NCBI GenBank assembly: GCA_964600235.1
Contig: CAZRIV010000001.1
Location: forward strand, 248,001 to 312,000
Length of the DNA stretch: 64,000 nt
Direction: 5' to 3'
DNA from: MWEI01 sp964600235
Lineage (GTDB): Bacteria > Desulfobacterota > Desulfomonilia > UBA1062
The notes under the pieces were generated by a model that was not told the DNA's origin, ran no database searches, and saw nothing but the letters and a program-made list of their open reading frames with translations. Both the position numbers and the translations under genes were made by a program. Positions 1 through 9,247 of this stretch are shown here, piece after piece; positions within the stretch are counted from its first letter, which is position 1; every line of letters starts with the position of its first letter.

Positions 1-1259
1 AGGAACATGGGGGCGCCGCTGCCGGTCCCGGCAATGGAAAAGGTTATGGCATGCACATCCGTGATCTTGCCGGTCTTGAGGTTACGGTACTGCAGTTCTC
101 CCTCCCAGGTACCTCCGGCGATGATGGTTGGCAGGAGCTCGGTCTTCACCTTTGCAAGGAGATGATCAGGGATTACCTGCAGGATATTAACTCCCTCCAC
201 TTCTTCGGGAGAAATACCCAGCATCTCGCTTCCCGCCTCGTTGATGAAGATCATGTTCCCATCGAGGGTTGCCAGGTTGACCAGTTCGTTGCTGTACCTG
301 ACCACGGAGGCCAGTTTCTGCAGGTCTTCCTCGACCTTTCTCCTCTGGGTGATGTCTTCAAAGGTCTCTATGGCGCCCACCAGCTCACCGGCGGAGTTCC
401 TGATGGCGGCTGCCGTAGACCTCAGCCATTTACCCTTTTCACCCAACGAAGGAAAGTAGTCGGTTGCCTCATAGGCCTCGTTGATCAGGGCGGACTTGCT
501 GAACTTATCCGGATACCATTGCTCAATGGCGTCTTCGGACCCATCCACTATGAGGTCCGACATGCACGGCCTTTCCTCGCTGTAAAAGGCCTTCCAGTGA
601 TCGGTCGTGCCCAGTATGTCCTGGGCCTTTATCCCGCTTAAGTGCTCCATGGCCTCATTCCAGGAGATGACCCGGTGATGCTTGTCAATGACGAGAGTGG
701 CGATGGGTGACCCGTGCAGGATCATCTGCAGGCGCTGCTCGCTTTCCCTGATGGCCTCTTCTGCGTGCTTGCGCCCGGTTATGTCGCGGATTACTCCGTC
801 GTACGAGATGAGCCTTCCCTGGGCGTCCTGGTTGAGGACCGCCGCGTTGCTCACCCAGCGGATGCTTCCGTCCTTACGTGTAATGCGGTGCTCGATGCGG
901 CCTACCTTTTCCCCTTTCAATATCCGTGAGACATAGTCCCTGACAAGCTCCTGGTCTTCGTCCACCACCATATTGAACCACAGGAACGGGTCCTCGTCGA
1001 ATTCCTCTGGGGTGTAACCGGTCACTGTCTCGCAGACCGGGGTATGCAGGGTTTTTACGGGAAGTCCGTCTTGAACCTGGACGGTAAAGATATAGTCCGT
1101 GATGGCGGAGGTGATGCGTCGGTAGCGCTCTTCGCCCTCCTTGAGTGATTCCTCCACCCGCCGGTTGGAGGTCAGGGCATTCTCCAGTTCCTCTATGAGC
1201 GCCCGTGCATCATAGAGGTCCCTGATGAGCTGCTCGCGGGTCATATCTTCAGGATTCAC
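1..1259 (-). CDS. PAS-domain sensor protein (C-terminus cut by window edge)
   Basis: The minus-strand frame is open from position 1259 to the window edge, so about 420 N-terminal residues are visible and the output domain is outside. The visible part contains three consecutive PAS/PAC-type sensor units: one with a GYTPEEFDEDP motif and a PAC tail reading RDITGRKHAEEAI, a second starting near RLQMILHGSPIATLVID, and a third near LVNLATLDGNMIFINEAGSEMLG. A short coiled coil (EELENALTSNRRVEESLKEGEERY) precedes the first. I chose the GTG at 1259 because GAGGAG lies about 10 bases upstream; the next ATG (1244) has no Shine-Dalgarno. There is no signal peptide or membrane segment, so it is probably a cytosolic sensor. 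PAS arrays of this kind usually end in a histidine kinase or GGDEF output; which one cannot be seen. Confidence 0.85.
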   Translation of the reverse strand, partial: MNPEDMTREQLIRDLYDARALIEELENALTSNRRVEESLKEGEERYRRITSAITDYIFTVQVQDGLPVKTLHTPVCETVTGYTPEEFDEDPFLWFNMVVDEDQELVRDYVSRILKGEKVGRIEHRITRKDGSIRWVSNAAVLNQDAQGRLISYDGVIRDITGRKHAEEAIRESEQRLQMILHGSPIATLVIDKHHRVISWNEAMEHLSGIKAQDILGTTDHWKAFYSEERPCMSDLIVDGSEDAIEQWYPDKFSKSALINEAYEATDYFPSLGEKGKWLRSTAAAIRNSAGELVGAIETFEDITQRRKVEEDLQKLASVVRYSNELVNLATLDGNMIFINEAGSEMLGISPEEVEGVNILQVIPDHLLAKVKTELLPTIIAGGTWEGELQYRNLKTGKITDVHAITFSIAGTGSGAPMF

Positions 1260-1326
1260 GTTTCAGATGCTCCTCTTCTACCCACGAAAACATGTTTTAG
1301 CTATCCCGGCAATGTCGCCCAGGTGC

Positions 1327-1355
1327 TTGTGCACAGCCGTTATTTTCCCTATAAT
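1327..1355 (+). promoter_or_regulatory. sigma-70-like promoter
   Basis: TTGTGC (1327-1332), 17-bp spacer, TATAAT (1350-1355), in the divergent gap between the PAS sensor and the rubrerythrin-VIT1 gene. It would give that gene a leader of about 120 nt. Match by eye only. Confidence 0.45.
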
Positions 1356-1481
1356 ACCTGTAAACAAGGAAAAAACCAGTGGATCTTGAGTTGACTCGAC
1401 AGACCGCTCCCAAAGCAGCGTGAATCAGGCCTTCTGGCAGACTCCTTGTGGCATATACGGTACTTTCCTGGAGAATGATGC

Positions 1482-2609
1482 ATGAGCACGCCTGAAGACA
1501 TCGAACGCTACCGGAAAAACTTCATCAACGAGTATGAGGCGATGACGCTGTATGAATGTATTGCCTCCCGAGAATCGAATCCCGACCTGGCCTCGGTGTA
1601 TCGCAGGCTTGCCGAGACGGAGGGCGCCCATGCGGCGACCTGGGAGGTGAAGCTGAGAGAGGCCGGGGCCGAGGTGCCGGATGCCAGGCCCGGCTGGCGG
1701 ACCAGGATCCTGTGCTGGCTCGCGGGAAGGTTCGGCGCGTCTTTCGTCCTTCACACCATTGCCGGCATCGAATCGAATGCAGGCAATGCATATGACGGCC
1801 AGCCCGAACCCGAGGCGGCGAGGATGTCGGTACAGGAGCGGTCCCACGCCCGCTTCTTCAAGTACCTTTCCGAAAATGCTCTCGGGCTCGATGGCAGCGC
1901 GGTAGCACGGTTCGAGGGGCGCCATCGCGCCTCGGGCGGGAATGCCCTGCGAGCCGGGGTGCTGGGTGCCAATGACGGCCTGGTCTCCGTGTTCAGCCTT
2001 GTCATGGGTGTTGCCGGTGCCGGTGCCGGTTCGAATGAAATCCTCCTGGCAGGCCTTGCCGGGCTTATGGCCGGCGCCCTTTCCATGGCCCTGGGTGAGT
2101 GGCTTTCCGTGCAGAGCTCACGCGAGCTCTATCAGAATCAGATAGGCATCGAGAAACAGGAGCTCGAGGAAAATCCCGAGGAGGAGATGGAAGAGCTCGC
2201 CCTCATCTACCAGGCCAAGGGCATCGATCCCGTCACAGCCCGGCGCATGGCCTCCCGGCTTCTCTCGGATACGGATACTGCGCTGGACACCCTGGCAAGG
2301 GAAGAATTGGGCATAGACCCCAAGGAACTCGGCGGGTCTGCCTGGGAGGCTGCAATGACCTCGTTCCTGCTCTTCGCATCAGGTGCCATCATTCCGGTGA
2401 TCCCCTATGCCTTCTTCACCGGAGCATCAGGGATCATTGTAAGCGCAGCGGCCAGCGCCACCGGACTGTTCCTGATCGGTGCCTCGATAACCATCATGAC
2501 CGGCAGGAATGCCCTGTTCTCGGGGCTTCGCCAGGTGGCCTTCGGCATGGCGGCAGCGGCTGTAACCTTCGGCGTGGGATATCTCATCGGGGTGAACCTG
2601 GGAGGGTAG
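1482..2609 (+). CDS. Rubrerythrin-VIT1 fusion iron exporter, MbfA-like
   Basis: A 375-aa protein with an N-terminal ferritin-like diiron domain fused to a VIT1/CCC1 membrane transporter. The diiron ligand pattern is visible: E17/E19 in NEYEAMTLYE, E47 and H50 in ETEGAH, E97 in IESNAG, E119 and H122 in ERSH. The transporter half runs from about residue 155 (GVLGANDGLVSVFSLVMGVAGA) to the end and has four to five membrane helices with the acidic cytosolic linker EENPEEEMEEL, as in VIT1 proteins. In MbfA and the plant VIT-like proteins this arrangement moves ferrous iron or manganese out of the cytosol and protects against peroxide. The start ATG has GGAG upstream (CCTGGAGAATG). It stands alone between divergent and convergent neighbours. 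Metal specificity is inferred. Confidence 0.85.
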   Translation: MSTPEDIERYRKNFINEYEAMTLYECIASRESNPDLASVYRRLAETEGAHAATWEVKLREAGAEVPDARPGWRTRILCWLAGRFGASFVLHTIAGIESNAGNAYDGQPEPEAARMSVQERSHARFFKYLSENALGLDGSAVARFEGRHRASGGNALRAGVLGANDGLVSVFSLVMGVAGAGAGSNEILLAGLAGLMAGALSMALGEWLSVQSSRELYQNQIGIEKQELEENPEEEMEELALIYQAKGIDPVTARRMASRLLSDTDTALDTLAREELGIDPKELGGSAWEAAMTSFLLFASGAIIPVIPYAFFTGASGIIVSAAASATGLFLIGASITIMTGRNALFSGLRQVAFGMAAAAVTFGVGYLIGVNLGG

Positions 2610-2621
2610 GATCGTGCCCCT

Positions 2622-3116
2622 TCACGAGCGATCCCGGCTTCTCACCTGGGTATAGGTGCCTATGAGGGTTAAAACCGTGAAAATGATCGCCCGGTAGGCC
2701 GGATCCAGTTCCAGCTGGCCCGTAATGGCCCCTGCCCCCACCAGGCTCGAGAGCACGATGATTGCCCGGTCCATGAGCAGGCCCGATAGAACGGCGCCTG
2801 TCAGTCCCCCTGCAATACCCCAGATAAGCCCCGGTCCCACGGCGCTCAAAGCGGACGATACAACCAGGGCAAGGTATGCACCTGCGAGGAAACCGGCCAG
2901 GATGAATGCCGCGCGCTGAACAAAGACGGCAAGCAGGGCCCCGGCAAGGCCCGCCACGAGTCCGCCCGAGAGAATAACCCAGGTGGCCTGCTCGGCCAGG
3001 TACATGAGGGTGAATTCCATGCCTGCGAGGAAACCTGCAATTGCCACAAAGAGCCAGAACAGCCTTTGTCCGTACACGAGTACTATCAGGCCGAGCAATA
3101 CGATGAGCAGTTGCAT
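2622..3116 (-). CDS. Small polytopic membrane protein, DUF4203/TM7S3-like
   Basis: A 164-aa protein almost entirely made of hydrophobic helices, about six to seven, separated by very short loops, with a single short polar tail (TYTQVRSRDRS). Glycine and alanine are abundant within helices (FLAGAYLALVVSSALSAVGPGLIWGIAGGLTGAVLSGLL). This is the look of DUF4203/TMEM198-type proteins, whose role in bacteria is unknown. It is convergent with the rubrerythrin-VIT1 gene (13-bp gap) and divergent from the carbohydrate-binding lipoprotein. No catalytic or transport motif is visible. A second long frame covers the same bases but is a shadow; this frame has the coherent membrane topology. Confidence 0.6.
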   Translation of the reverse strand: MQLLIVLLGLIVLVYGQRLFWLFVAIAGFLAGMEFTLMYLAEQATWVILSGGLVAGLAGALLAVFVQRAAFILAGFLAGAYLALVVSSALSAVGPGLIWGIAGGLTGAVLSGLLMDRAIIVLSSLVGAGAITGQLELDPAYRAIIFTVLTLIGTYTQVRSRDRS

Positions 3117-3305
3117 AGTCCAATGGACATTACCAGAAAAAACCAGGCTCCCTCAATACAATTCCCCCCTGGAAAAGCATCTCATCCTCATATCCCCTGC
3201 CGCACGCCACCCGCCTTGAATCCCACATTATCTCTATAATATCTCCATCATTTCTCCACAATGCACTGGTAAAACATGTGGAATTACACACGGAGGAAAT
3301 ATCCC

Positions 3306-4979
3306 ATGAAAACCAGACAATTGTTGAGCATACTTTTAACGATCGTGCTTTTAGTGAGCGCCGTGGGATGCAGTGATTCAGGCAGCGATTCTTCGGACAC
3401 CGCTGCAAACACTTCTGATTCATCCGGTGACGGCTCTATCCCGTCCACGGACATTTCCTCGTATGCGGCCTCGGTTGCAGCAACAGCGAGCACATACGAT
3501 GCTGAAGACGTACTCGGAAATGCTGCTTTCGATCATACCATCGACATCGATTTCACGGCGAATACCGCACGACTCTCTTCCGGCACGGCTCAGGCCGTTA
3601 CCACCGACGGCATCACTACCCTTTCCCTCGACGGCACGAGCGTGACCGTCACAAAGACCGATTACGGCATGACCATCAGCTCGACGGTCGACGGAAAAGT
3701 CAGGTATAACCTTTCAGGAGAACTGGTCGGAACACTCACTGTCTCGAGCAGCAGCGCTTACCAGCTCTATCTCGACGGAGTCACCATAAGCGGTTGGGCC
3801 GGACCCGCACTTGATCTTGAATCATCGCAGAAAGTGTATATCGTTGCCGCACCAGGAACGACCAGCACGCTTTCGGATTCATCCACCCGCAGCATGACAA
3901 TGAAAGCAGCCCTCTACTGCAAGGGTCCGATGATCTTCAGCGGCGACGGAACACTCTCTGTAACCGGGAGCTACAAGCACGGCATCTTCAGTAATGATTA
4001 TATACGGGTGTGCGGCTCTACGCTCAATGTAGCAGTCGACGCAAAAGACGCGGTCCGCTCGGCAAACGGATTCATCTTCGATGACGGTACCCTCACGATC
4101 AATGCCACTGGAACCACAACAGATGACGAGAGCAAGGGCATCAAGGTTGAAGGCTCGGAGAGTTCCGGGGCAGGGAGAGGATACATCGTGATCAACGGAG
4201 GGTACATCTCCGTAACCTCCGTCGGCAAGGCCATCACCGCGGCATGGGACATCGACGAGGATGTTACCACGGCGGACACGTCCGATGATCCGTCCCCGTA
4301 TGTCGAAATCAATAACGGCGTCATCGATATCACCACCACTGGAACCCCTTATGAAACTGCCACGGCCAGTTGCAGTCCCGAAGGGATCGAGGCCAAATCG
4401 AGCCTGACCATCAACAGAGGTTACATAACCATCGATTCCACAGAGGATTCCCTGAACGCCGGGGGGACGATTGTTATCAACGGCGGCTATCTTTACTGCG
4501 CCAGCGACTACGATGCCATCGACGCAAACGGCACCCTCACCATCGCAGGCGGCGTCATCGTGGCCATCGGCGGGTCTGCGCCGGAAGGCCCGTTCGACTG
4601 CGACAACAACAGTTTTTCCATCACAGGCGGCACCGTGGTCGGCATCGGCGGTACGACGAGCAGGCTGACCGCAGGGGCCTGCACACAGAACGTTTTGGTT
4701 CTCGGGAGCATGGCAGGGGGAAGCACCATGGCGATCAAGGACAATGACGGCGCAGTAGCATTCGCCTTCACGATTCCGCGGTCTTTTTCCACCATGGTTC
4801 TTTCTTCGCCAGACATCTCGACCGGGTCCGGATACACCATATATACGGGCGGAACCGCCTCGGCAGACAGCACCTATTACGGCCTTTACCTTGGAAATCC
4901 TACCTATTCCGGAGGTACAGCCTCGAACAGCTTCACCTTATCGTCGAGAATCTCAAAACTGGGTGGTGTATATTTCTGA
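3306..4979 (+). CDS. Carbohydrate-binding lipoprotein, Cthe_2159 (DUF4353)-like
   Basis: The protein starts MKTRQLLSILLTIVLLVSAVGCSDSG: a lipoprotein signal with lipobox SAVGC, then a Ser/Asp-rich linker. GGAGG at 3292-3296 sets this ATG rather than one ten codons upstream. The body is a repetitive beta-helix-like series of short strands (e.g. GSYKHGIFSNDYIRVCGSTLNVAVDAKDAVRS, TINATGTTTDDESKGIKVEGS, GTIVINGGYLYCASDYDAIDANGTLTIAGG), the hallmark of the Cthe_2159/DUF4353 polysaccharide-binding family, which folds as a right-handed beta helix with calcium. About 558 aa, anchored to the periplasmic side of a membrane or at the surface. Family members bind acidic polysaccharides such as polygalacturonate; the ligand here is unknown. 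Monocistronic, with a TATAAT at 3235-3240. Confidence 0.75.
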   Translation: MKTRQLLSILLTIVLLVSAVGCSDSGSDSSDTAANTSDSSGDGSIPSTDISSYAASVAATASTYDAEDVLGNAAFDHTIDIDFTANTARLSSGTAQAVTTDGITTLSLDGTSVTVTKTDYGMTISSTVDGKVRYNLSGELVGTLTVSSSSAYQLYLDGVTISGWAGPALDLESSQKVYIVAAPGTTSTLSDSSTRSMTMKAALYCKGPMIFSGDGTLSVTGSYKHGIFSNDYIRVCGSTLNVAVDAKDAVRSANGFIFDDGTLTINATGTTTDDESKGIKVEGSESSGAGRGYIVINGGYISVTSVGKAITAAWDIDEDVTTADTSDDPSPYVEINNGVIDITTTGTPYETATASCSPEGIEAKSSLTINRGYITIDSTEDSLNAGGTIVINGGYLYCASDYDAIDANGTLTIAGGVIVAIGGSAPEGPFDCDNNSFSITGGTVVGIGGTTSRLTAGACTQNVLVLGSMAGGSTMAIKDNDGAVAFAFTIPRSFSTMVLSSPDISTGSGYTIYTGGTASADSTYYGLYLGNPTYSGGTASNSFTLSSRISKLGGVYF

Positions 4980-5079
4980 TACGTGCATAACAGGTGCATG
5001 AGCTTGCATGAACACATGAATGAACGCCTGGACCTGACCCGAGATTTCATGATGTGAGCCCTTTACTGCTTCATCCATC

Positions 5080-5108
5080 TTGCGCATTGTACCGGCTCGT
5101 TCTATCGT
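5080..5108 (+). promoter_or_regulatory. possible promoter of mutL operon
   Basis: TTGCGC (5080-5085), 17-bp spacer, TATCGT (5103-5108). Transcription would start near 5115, giving a very short leader to the ATG at 5127, consistent with the lack of an obvious Shine-Dalgarno before mutL. Weak by-eye match. Confidence 0.3.
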
Positions 5109-5126
5109 GTACATATGCACAACCAT

Positions 5127-6890
5127 ATGGGTCAGATTACGATACTCCCCCTGGATCTCATCAACCAGATCGCTGCGGGCGAGGTGATAGAGCGGCCTTC
5201 ATCCGTGGTGAAGGAGCTTCTGGAAAATGCCGTCGACGCAGGCGCCCTGAGCATATCCGTCGAGATGGAGGGCAACGGCCTGGAGCTCATCCGCGTATCG
5301 GATGACGGGTCCGGCATGGGCGAACATGAGCTGGGGCTTGCCATATTGCGCCATGCCACGAGCAAGATCAGCACCGTGGACGACCTCTTTTCCATCCACA
5401 CCCTGGGATTCAGGGGCGAGGCACTGCCGAGCATCCTGTCCGTGAGCAGGTCGACCATTTCAAGCAGACAGCATTCATCTCCCTTCGGCCACTGCTGCGA
5501 AATGGAGGCAGGCACAGTCTTAAGGCGGACGAAAAAAGGCATCCCCCCCGGGACCATCGTCGAGGTGAGAGACCTGTTCTTCAACACCCCTGCCCGCAGG
5601 AAATTTCTCAAAACCGCTGCCACCGAGCAGAGGAACGTCATCGATTGCGTCAGCCGCTGCGCCCTGGCATACCCCGGCATACGCTTCAACCTCCTGGTCA
5701 ACAACCGGCAGGTCTTAAGCCTGCCGGTCCACTCGAGCCTCAAAGAAAGGGCGTCTGCCGTGCTCGGCACGGCCAGGTCAAACAGCCTCATCCCCTTCCG
5801 GCGCGAATTCCCGGGTATCACGGTCCACGGTCTGGCGGGCTCCCCGTCCGAGACCAGGCAGAACCGATCTGGCATCCATGCCTATGTGAACAGCCGTTCC
5901 GTAAGGGATGTCCTTATCGGCTCGGCCGTAATGGAAGGCTACAGCGGACTGCTCATGAAGGGCAGATACCCGCTGGCCGTCCTCTTTGTGGATGTCGATC
6001 CTGCCGAGGTGGATGTGAACGTGCACCCGGCAAAGGCAGAGGTCAGGTTCAGGCACGCCTCCGCGGTGTTCGCCTTTGTGGCAAAGACACTGAAGGAAAC
6101 ACTGGTTCCGGGAAGAAACCCGCAGGCCCAAGACCCATACCCGGGCACGGACCCTGCGGGCCCGTACTGTGCAGGGGAATCGTCTGATCCCGCCGGGGTT
6201 CATGATGCCCCATCCGCGTCGTATGGCCCAAGGGCCGTTGCCCGGATGCAGCCAGGCACTCTCTTCGATGATGCGGCAGATCCGGCCCACAGCCCACTGA
6301 GCTATTCCGACATGAGCTTCATCGGCACGCTGCACAGCACCTATATCCTGCTCTCCGGCGACAATGCCCTGTTCATCCTGGACCAGCATGCGGCCCACGA
6401 GCGCATCACCTTCGAGCGGCTCATGGCGCTTCACACGGCAGGTCACGTGAACACGCAGCTCCTCTTGAGCCCGATTCTTCTCGAACTCAGCCCACAGGAA
6501 TTCAATGCGTATGAAGAATCGGCCGGGCAGATCGCGGCCATGGGCATCGACTGCGCACCCTTCGGCGAAACGACCGTCGCGATCCGTGCAGTGCCTGCTC
6601 CGTTGAGCCGGGCCGACATCAGGGGCAGTGTCTATGGATTGATCCATGCGCTCATGGCCGGCGAGCTCCATGGTGCAGGCAAGGGAACCGAGCGTCTCAG
6701 GGCCATGATCGCCGCCATTGCCTGCCATGCGAGCGTGCGCGCCGGAAAGGACCTGACCCCTTCCGAAGCGACTCGCCTTTTGAAAGACCTGGATGAGGCC
6801 GGTGCTCCCATAACCTGCCCGCACGGCAGGCCGCTGTTCAAGAAGATAACCGCTGAAGAGATCGAACGATGGATGGGCAGGAGGGTCTGA
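5127..6890 (+). CDS. mutL: DNA mismatch repair protein MutL
   Basis: MutL couples mismatch recognition by MutS to strand incision and excision. The N-terminal GHL ATPase motifs are clear: LLENAVDAGA, DDGSGM and TLGFRGEALPSI, followed by the transducer domain with RSVRD and DVNVHPAKAEVRF. A low-complexity Pro/Asp linker separates the C-terminal dimerisation domain. The endonuclease motif DQHA-X2-E-X4-E is intact (DQHAAHERITFE), as are ACHASVRA and CPHGRP, so this is a nicking MutL as in bacteria lacking MutH. I prefer the ATG at 5127 (MGQITILPLDLINQIAAGEV, the usual beginning) over the ATG four codons upstream; neither has a good ribosome site. It overlaps miaA by 22 bp, heading a plus-strand operon of five genes. 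mutL-miaA adjacency is common in bacteria. Confidence 0.95.
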   Translation: MGQITILPLDLINQIAAGEVIERPSSVVKELLENAVDAGALSISVEMEGNGLELIRVSDDGSGMGEHELGLAILRHATSKISTVDDLFSIHTLGFRGEALPSILSVSRSTISSRQHSSPFGHCCEMEAGTVLRRTKKGIPPGTIVEVRDLFFNTPARRKFLKTAATEQRNVIDCVSRCALAYPGIRFNLLVNNRQVLSLPVHSSLKERASAVLGTARSNSLIPFRREFPGITVHGLAGSPSETRQNRSGIHAYVNSRSVRDVLIGSAVMEGYSGLLMKGRYPLAVLFVDVDPAEVDVNVHPAKAEVRFRHASAVFAFVAKTLKETLVPGRNPQAQDPYPGTDPAGPYCAGESSDPAGVHDAPSASYGPRAVARMQPGTLFDDAADPAHSPLSYSDMSFIGTLHSTYILLSGDNALFILDQHAAHERITFERLMALHTAGHVNTQLLLSPILLELSPQEFNAYEESAGQIAAMGIDCAPFGETTVAIRAVPAPLSRADIRGSVYGLIHALMAGELHGAGKGTERLRAMIAAIACHASVRAGKDLTPSEATRLLKDLDEAGAPITCPHGRPLFKKITAEEIERWMGRRV

Positions 6891-7792
6891 TCGTCATCAC
6901 GGGGCCTACGGGCTCGGGAAAGACAGGCCTTGTGCTTGAGCTCTCCCGATCGCACCCCATCGAGGTGGTCTCGGCCGATTCCATGCAGGTGTATCGCCAC
7001 ATGGACATCGCAACAGCAAAGCCCTCGCGGGATGAAAGGGCGCTGCTGCCGCATCACCTCATCGACGTGGTGGACCCTGACCAGGAGTTCCAGGCAGCCA
7101 TGTTCATGGAAATGGCCAGGCATGCTATTGCCGAGATCAGATCGCGAGGCAGAATCCCGGTGGTGGTGGGGGGGACGGGCCTGTACATTCAGGCCCTGAT
7201 CTATGGCCTTGCCAGAGCCCCCGCACGCTGGGAGACCATGAGGTCGGCGCTGAGGAACCTCATCGAGCGAAGGGGTATAGATCACCTCGAGGCAATGCTG
7301 CGCCGGCTGGATCCCAGTGCGGCATCCGCGATCCTGAAGAATGATGCGGTGCGTGTAATAAGGTCTCTGGAGATCGTCTTCCTCACCGGGCAAAAATCCA
7401 GTGCCATCCATGCCGAGCATGGCTTCCTCAGCCCCTTGTTCCGCGCCCGGATCGCCTGTATCATGCCTGGGCGCGAAACACTCTTCCGTGATATCGACGT
7501 CAGGACGCGCCGGATGTTCGACAAGGGGCTCTTAGATGAGACCGTCCGGATTCTTTCCCTGGGGTACAGCCCTCTGTTGCGCTCCATGCAGACCCTCGCC
7601 TACAAGCACTGTATCGGCTTCCTCAACGGGGTCACCGACCTCGAAGAGGCGATCCGCCTGGTGCAGCGGGACACGAGGAGATATGCCAAGCGCCAGCTCA
7701 CCTGGATGAAGTCAAGGCGTGACCATGTATTCTTCGATTCCACAGATAAGGCATACAACGAGATTTCTAAATGGATTGAGGCCATGCCGTAG
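6869..7792 (+). CDS. miaA: tRNA dimethylallyltransferase MiaA
   Basis: MiaA adds a dimethylallyl group to N6 of A37 in tRNAs reading codons that begin with U, the first step toward ms2i6A. The P-loop GPTGSGKT is at residues 12-19, followed by the family motifs SADSMQVYRHMDIATAKP, LPHHLIDVVDPDQEF and GGTGLYIQAL, and near the end RDTRRYAKRQLTWMK. Length 307 aa is normal. The start lies inside the end of mutL (22-bp overlap), so translation is probably coupled. With ttcA-like and Sua5/YciO-like genes next to it, this operon is rich in anticodon-loop modification functions. Confidence 0.95.
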   Translation: MDGQEGLIVITGPTGSGKTGLVLELSRSHPIEVVSADSMQVYRHMDIATAKPSRDERALLPHHLIDVVDPDQEFQAAMFMEMARHAIAEIRSRGRIPVVVGGTGLYIQALIYGLARAPARWETMRSALRNLIERRGIDHLEAMLRRLDPSAASAILKNDAVRVIRSLEIVFLTGQKSSAIHAEHGFLSPLFRARIACIMPGRETLFRDIDVRTRRMFDKGLLDETVRILSLGYSPLLRSMQTLAYKHCIGFLNGVTDLEEAIRLVQRDTRRYAKRQLTWMKSRRDHVFFDSTDKAYNEISKWIEAMP

Positions 7793-7875
7793 GGCCGATA
7801 AACCCTTCCCGCACCCATCATTAAGCCCTCACTAATCTATGGCCTATCCCGGCGGGCTTGTGCTAAACAGACCGT

Positions 7876-8643
7876 GTGCACAGTACATCCAAACGATTCC
7901 TGGAGAGACAGCTGAGGAAGAAGGTCGGCCGGGCCATACACGACCACCGGATGATCCAACAGGGCGACAGGGTGCTGGTGGCCGTTTCCGGGGGCAAGGA
8001 CTCCATCGTCATGATGAAGATCCTCCAGGCCTTGAAAGTGGCCGCGCCCCTGGATTTCGAGCTCATACCGGTGCATGTGAAGACCGGTTTCGATGTGGGC
8101 TTCGAGCGCGTCTCGGGCTGGATCAGCCAGAACCTCGGTTATGAGGTCAAGGTCGTTGACGGCCATATCTCGGAGATCATGGAGGCGGTCTGCGATCCTG
8201 AAAAGAGCCCGTGCGCCCTGTGCTCCCGGCTGAGGCGGGGCATACTCTACAGCCTGGCCGAAGAAACGGGCGTATCATCCATTGCGCTCGGTCACCATAT
8301 GGACGATATCATTGAAACCTTCCTCCTGCGGAGCTTCTACACGGGCCAGCTCGGGGCCATGGCGCCCCAGAGGGTGACGGACGACGGCAGGAACCGGATC
8401 ATCAGGCCCCTGGCCTACTGCACCAACGATCTCATTGCCGCATATTTTTCCCACCTTGAGGTCGGACCGGTGGAGATCAGGTGTCCCCTCGGAAAGGACG
8501 GCAAGCGGCAGCTTATCAGGGACTATCTCAAAATGATGGAAAGTGATATACCTACCATTAAACACTCACTATTTGCAGCATTGGGGAATATAGACATGTT
8601 GAGTTTGTGTGTAAAGGGAACCACCCATGCGGATAGAAATTGA
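7876..8643 (+). CDS. ttcA: tRNA 2-thiocytidine synthase family protein (TtcA-like)
   Basis: An ATP-pyrophosphatase (PP-loop) enzyme: SGGKDS sits at about residues 38-43, preceded by DRVLVAV. A CxxC pair (CALC, near residues 113-116) followed by SRLRRGILY is the TtcA hallmark for the iron-sulfur cluster; GHHMDDIIETFLLR is the second conserved block, and a third cysteine lies in EIRCPLGKDGKR. TtcA thiolates C32 of some tRNAs. The family also contains other tRNA sulfurtransferases (TtuA-like), so the exact base is inferred. Start is GTG at 7876, 83 bp after miaA, with only a weak ribosome site. Its 3' end overlaps the next gene by 17 bp, implying coupled translation. Confidence 0.85.
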   Translation: MHSTSKRFLERQLRKKVGRAIHDHRMIQQGDRVLVAVSGGKDSIVMMKILQALKVAAPLDFELIPVHVKTGFDVGFERVSGWISQNLGYEVKVVDGHISEIMEAVCDPEKSPCALCSRLRRGILYSLAEETGVSSIALGHHMDDIIETFLLRSFYTGQLGAMAPQRVTDDGRNRIIRPLAYCTNDLIAAYFSHLEVGPVEIRCPLGKDGKRQLIRDYLKMMESDIPTIKHSLFAALGNIDMLSLCVKGTTHADRN

Positions 8644-9235
8644 TCCTTACCGGCCCAGGCCCAGGGCGGTCATGCAGGTGGCGGACATCCTGAAAAAAGG
8701 CGGGATCATCGTGTATCCGACCGATACCGTCTATGGCCTGGGCTGCATGATCACCAACAAGCAGGGCATCGACAAGATAAACCAGATCAAGACCTCGAAG
8801 AAGCCCAAGAGCATAATGTTCTCGGACATCAAGGAGATCAGCCAGTATGCCAAGGTGAGCAACGAGGCCTTCCGCCTCATGCGGTTGCTGCTTCCAGGCG
8901 CTTACACCTTCATCCTGCCTGCCACGCGGCTGGTCCCGCGCCTCCTGCAGCGTGATCGCAAGGCCGTGGGCGTCAGGATACCCGACCACTGGTTCTGCAA
9001 GTCCATCGTGGAGGTCGCGGGCGAACCCATCATAACCACGAGTATCCCGCTCTCGGACGAGTTGATCCATGTCGACCCGCTCGAGATCGAGGAACAGTTC
9101 GGCCACATGGTGGATATCATCGTGGACAGCGGCATACTGCCCGATGTTCCATCCACCATACTCTCACTGGAGACCGACAACCTGGAGATCATCAGACGCG
9201 GTCTCGGACCGACCGAGATGTTCGAACATCAATAG
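8627..9235 (+). CDS. Threonylcarbamoyl-AMP synthase family protein (Sua5/YciO/YrdC)
   Basis: A 202-aa single-domain YrdC/Sua5-fold protein. Characteristic pieces are the N-terminal GGIIVYPTDTVYGLGC, the KxxxKxxxxSKK-type nucleotide-binding stretch (INQIKTSKKPKSIMFSD), LLLPGAYTFILPAT and the ending VPSTILSLETDNLEIIRRGLG (VPST is the conserved signature). Sua5/YrdC forms threonylcarbamoyl-AMP for t6A37 of tRNA. The spacing and the RxGLG end look more like the YciO branch, whose members are less well characterised. There is no C-terminal Sua5 domain. It overlaps the ttcA-like gene by 17 bp and is followed by rng after 12 bp, so all five genes from mutL form one unit. Confidence 0.85.
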   Translation: MRIEIDPYRPRPRAVMQVADILKKGGIIVYPTDTVYGLGCMITNKQGIDKINQIKTSKKPKSIMFSDIKEISQYAKVSNEAFRLMRLLLPGAYTFILPATRLVPRLLQRDRKAVGVRIPDHWFCKSIVEVAGEPIITTSIPLSDELIHVDPLEIEEQFGHMVDIIVDSGILPDVPSTILSLETDNLEIIRRGLGPTEMFEHQ

Positions 9236-9247
9236 GGGAAACCTGTA

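Noticed and set aside
5778..6824. Long minus-strand open frame opposite mutL
   Set aside because: Antisense shadow of mutL; composition rich in Arg, His and Gly with no domain.
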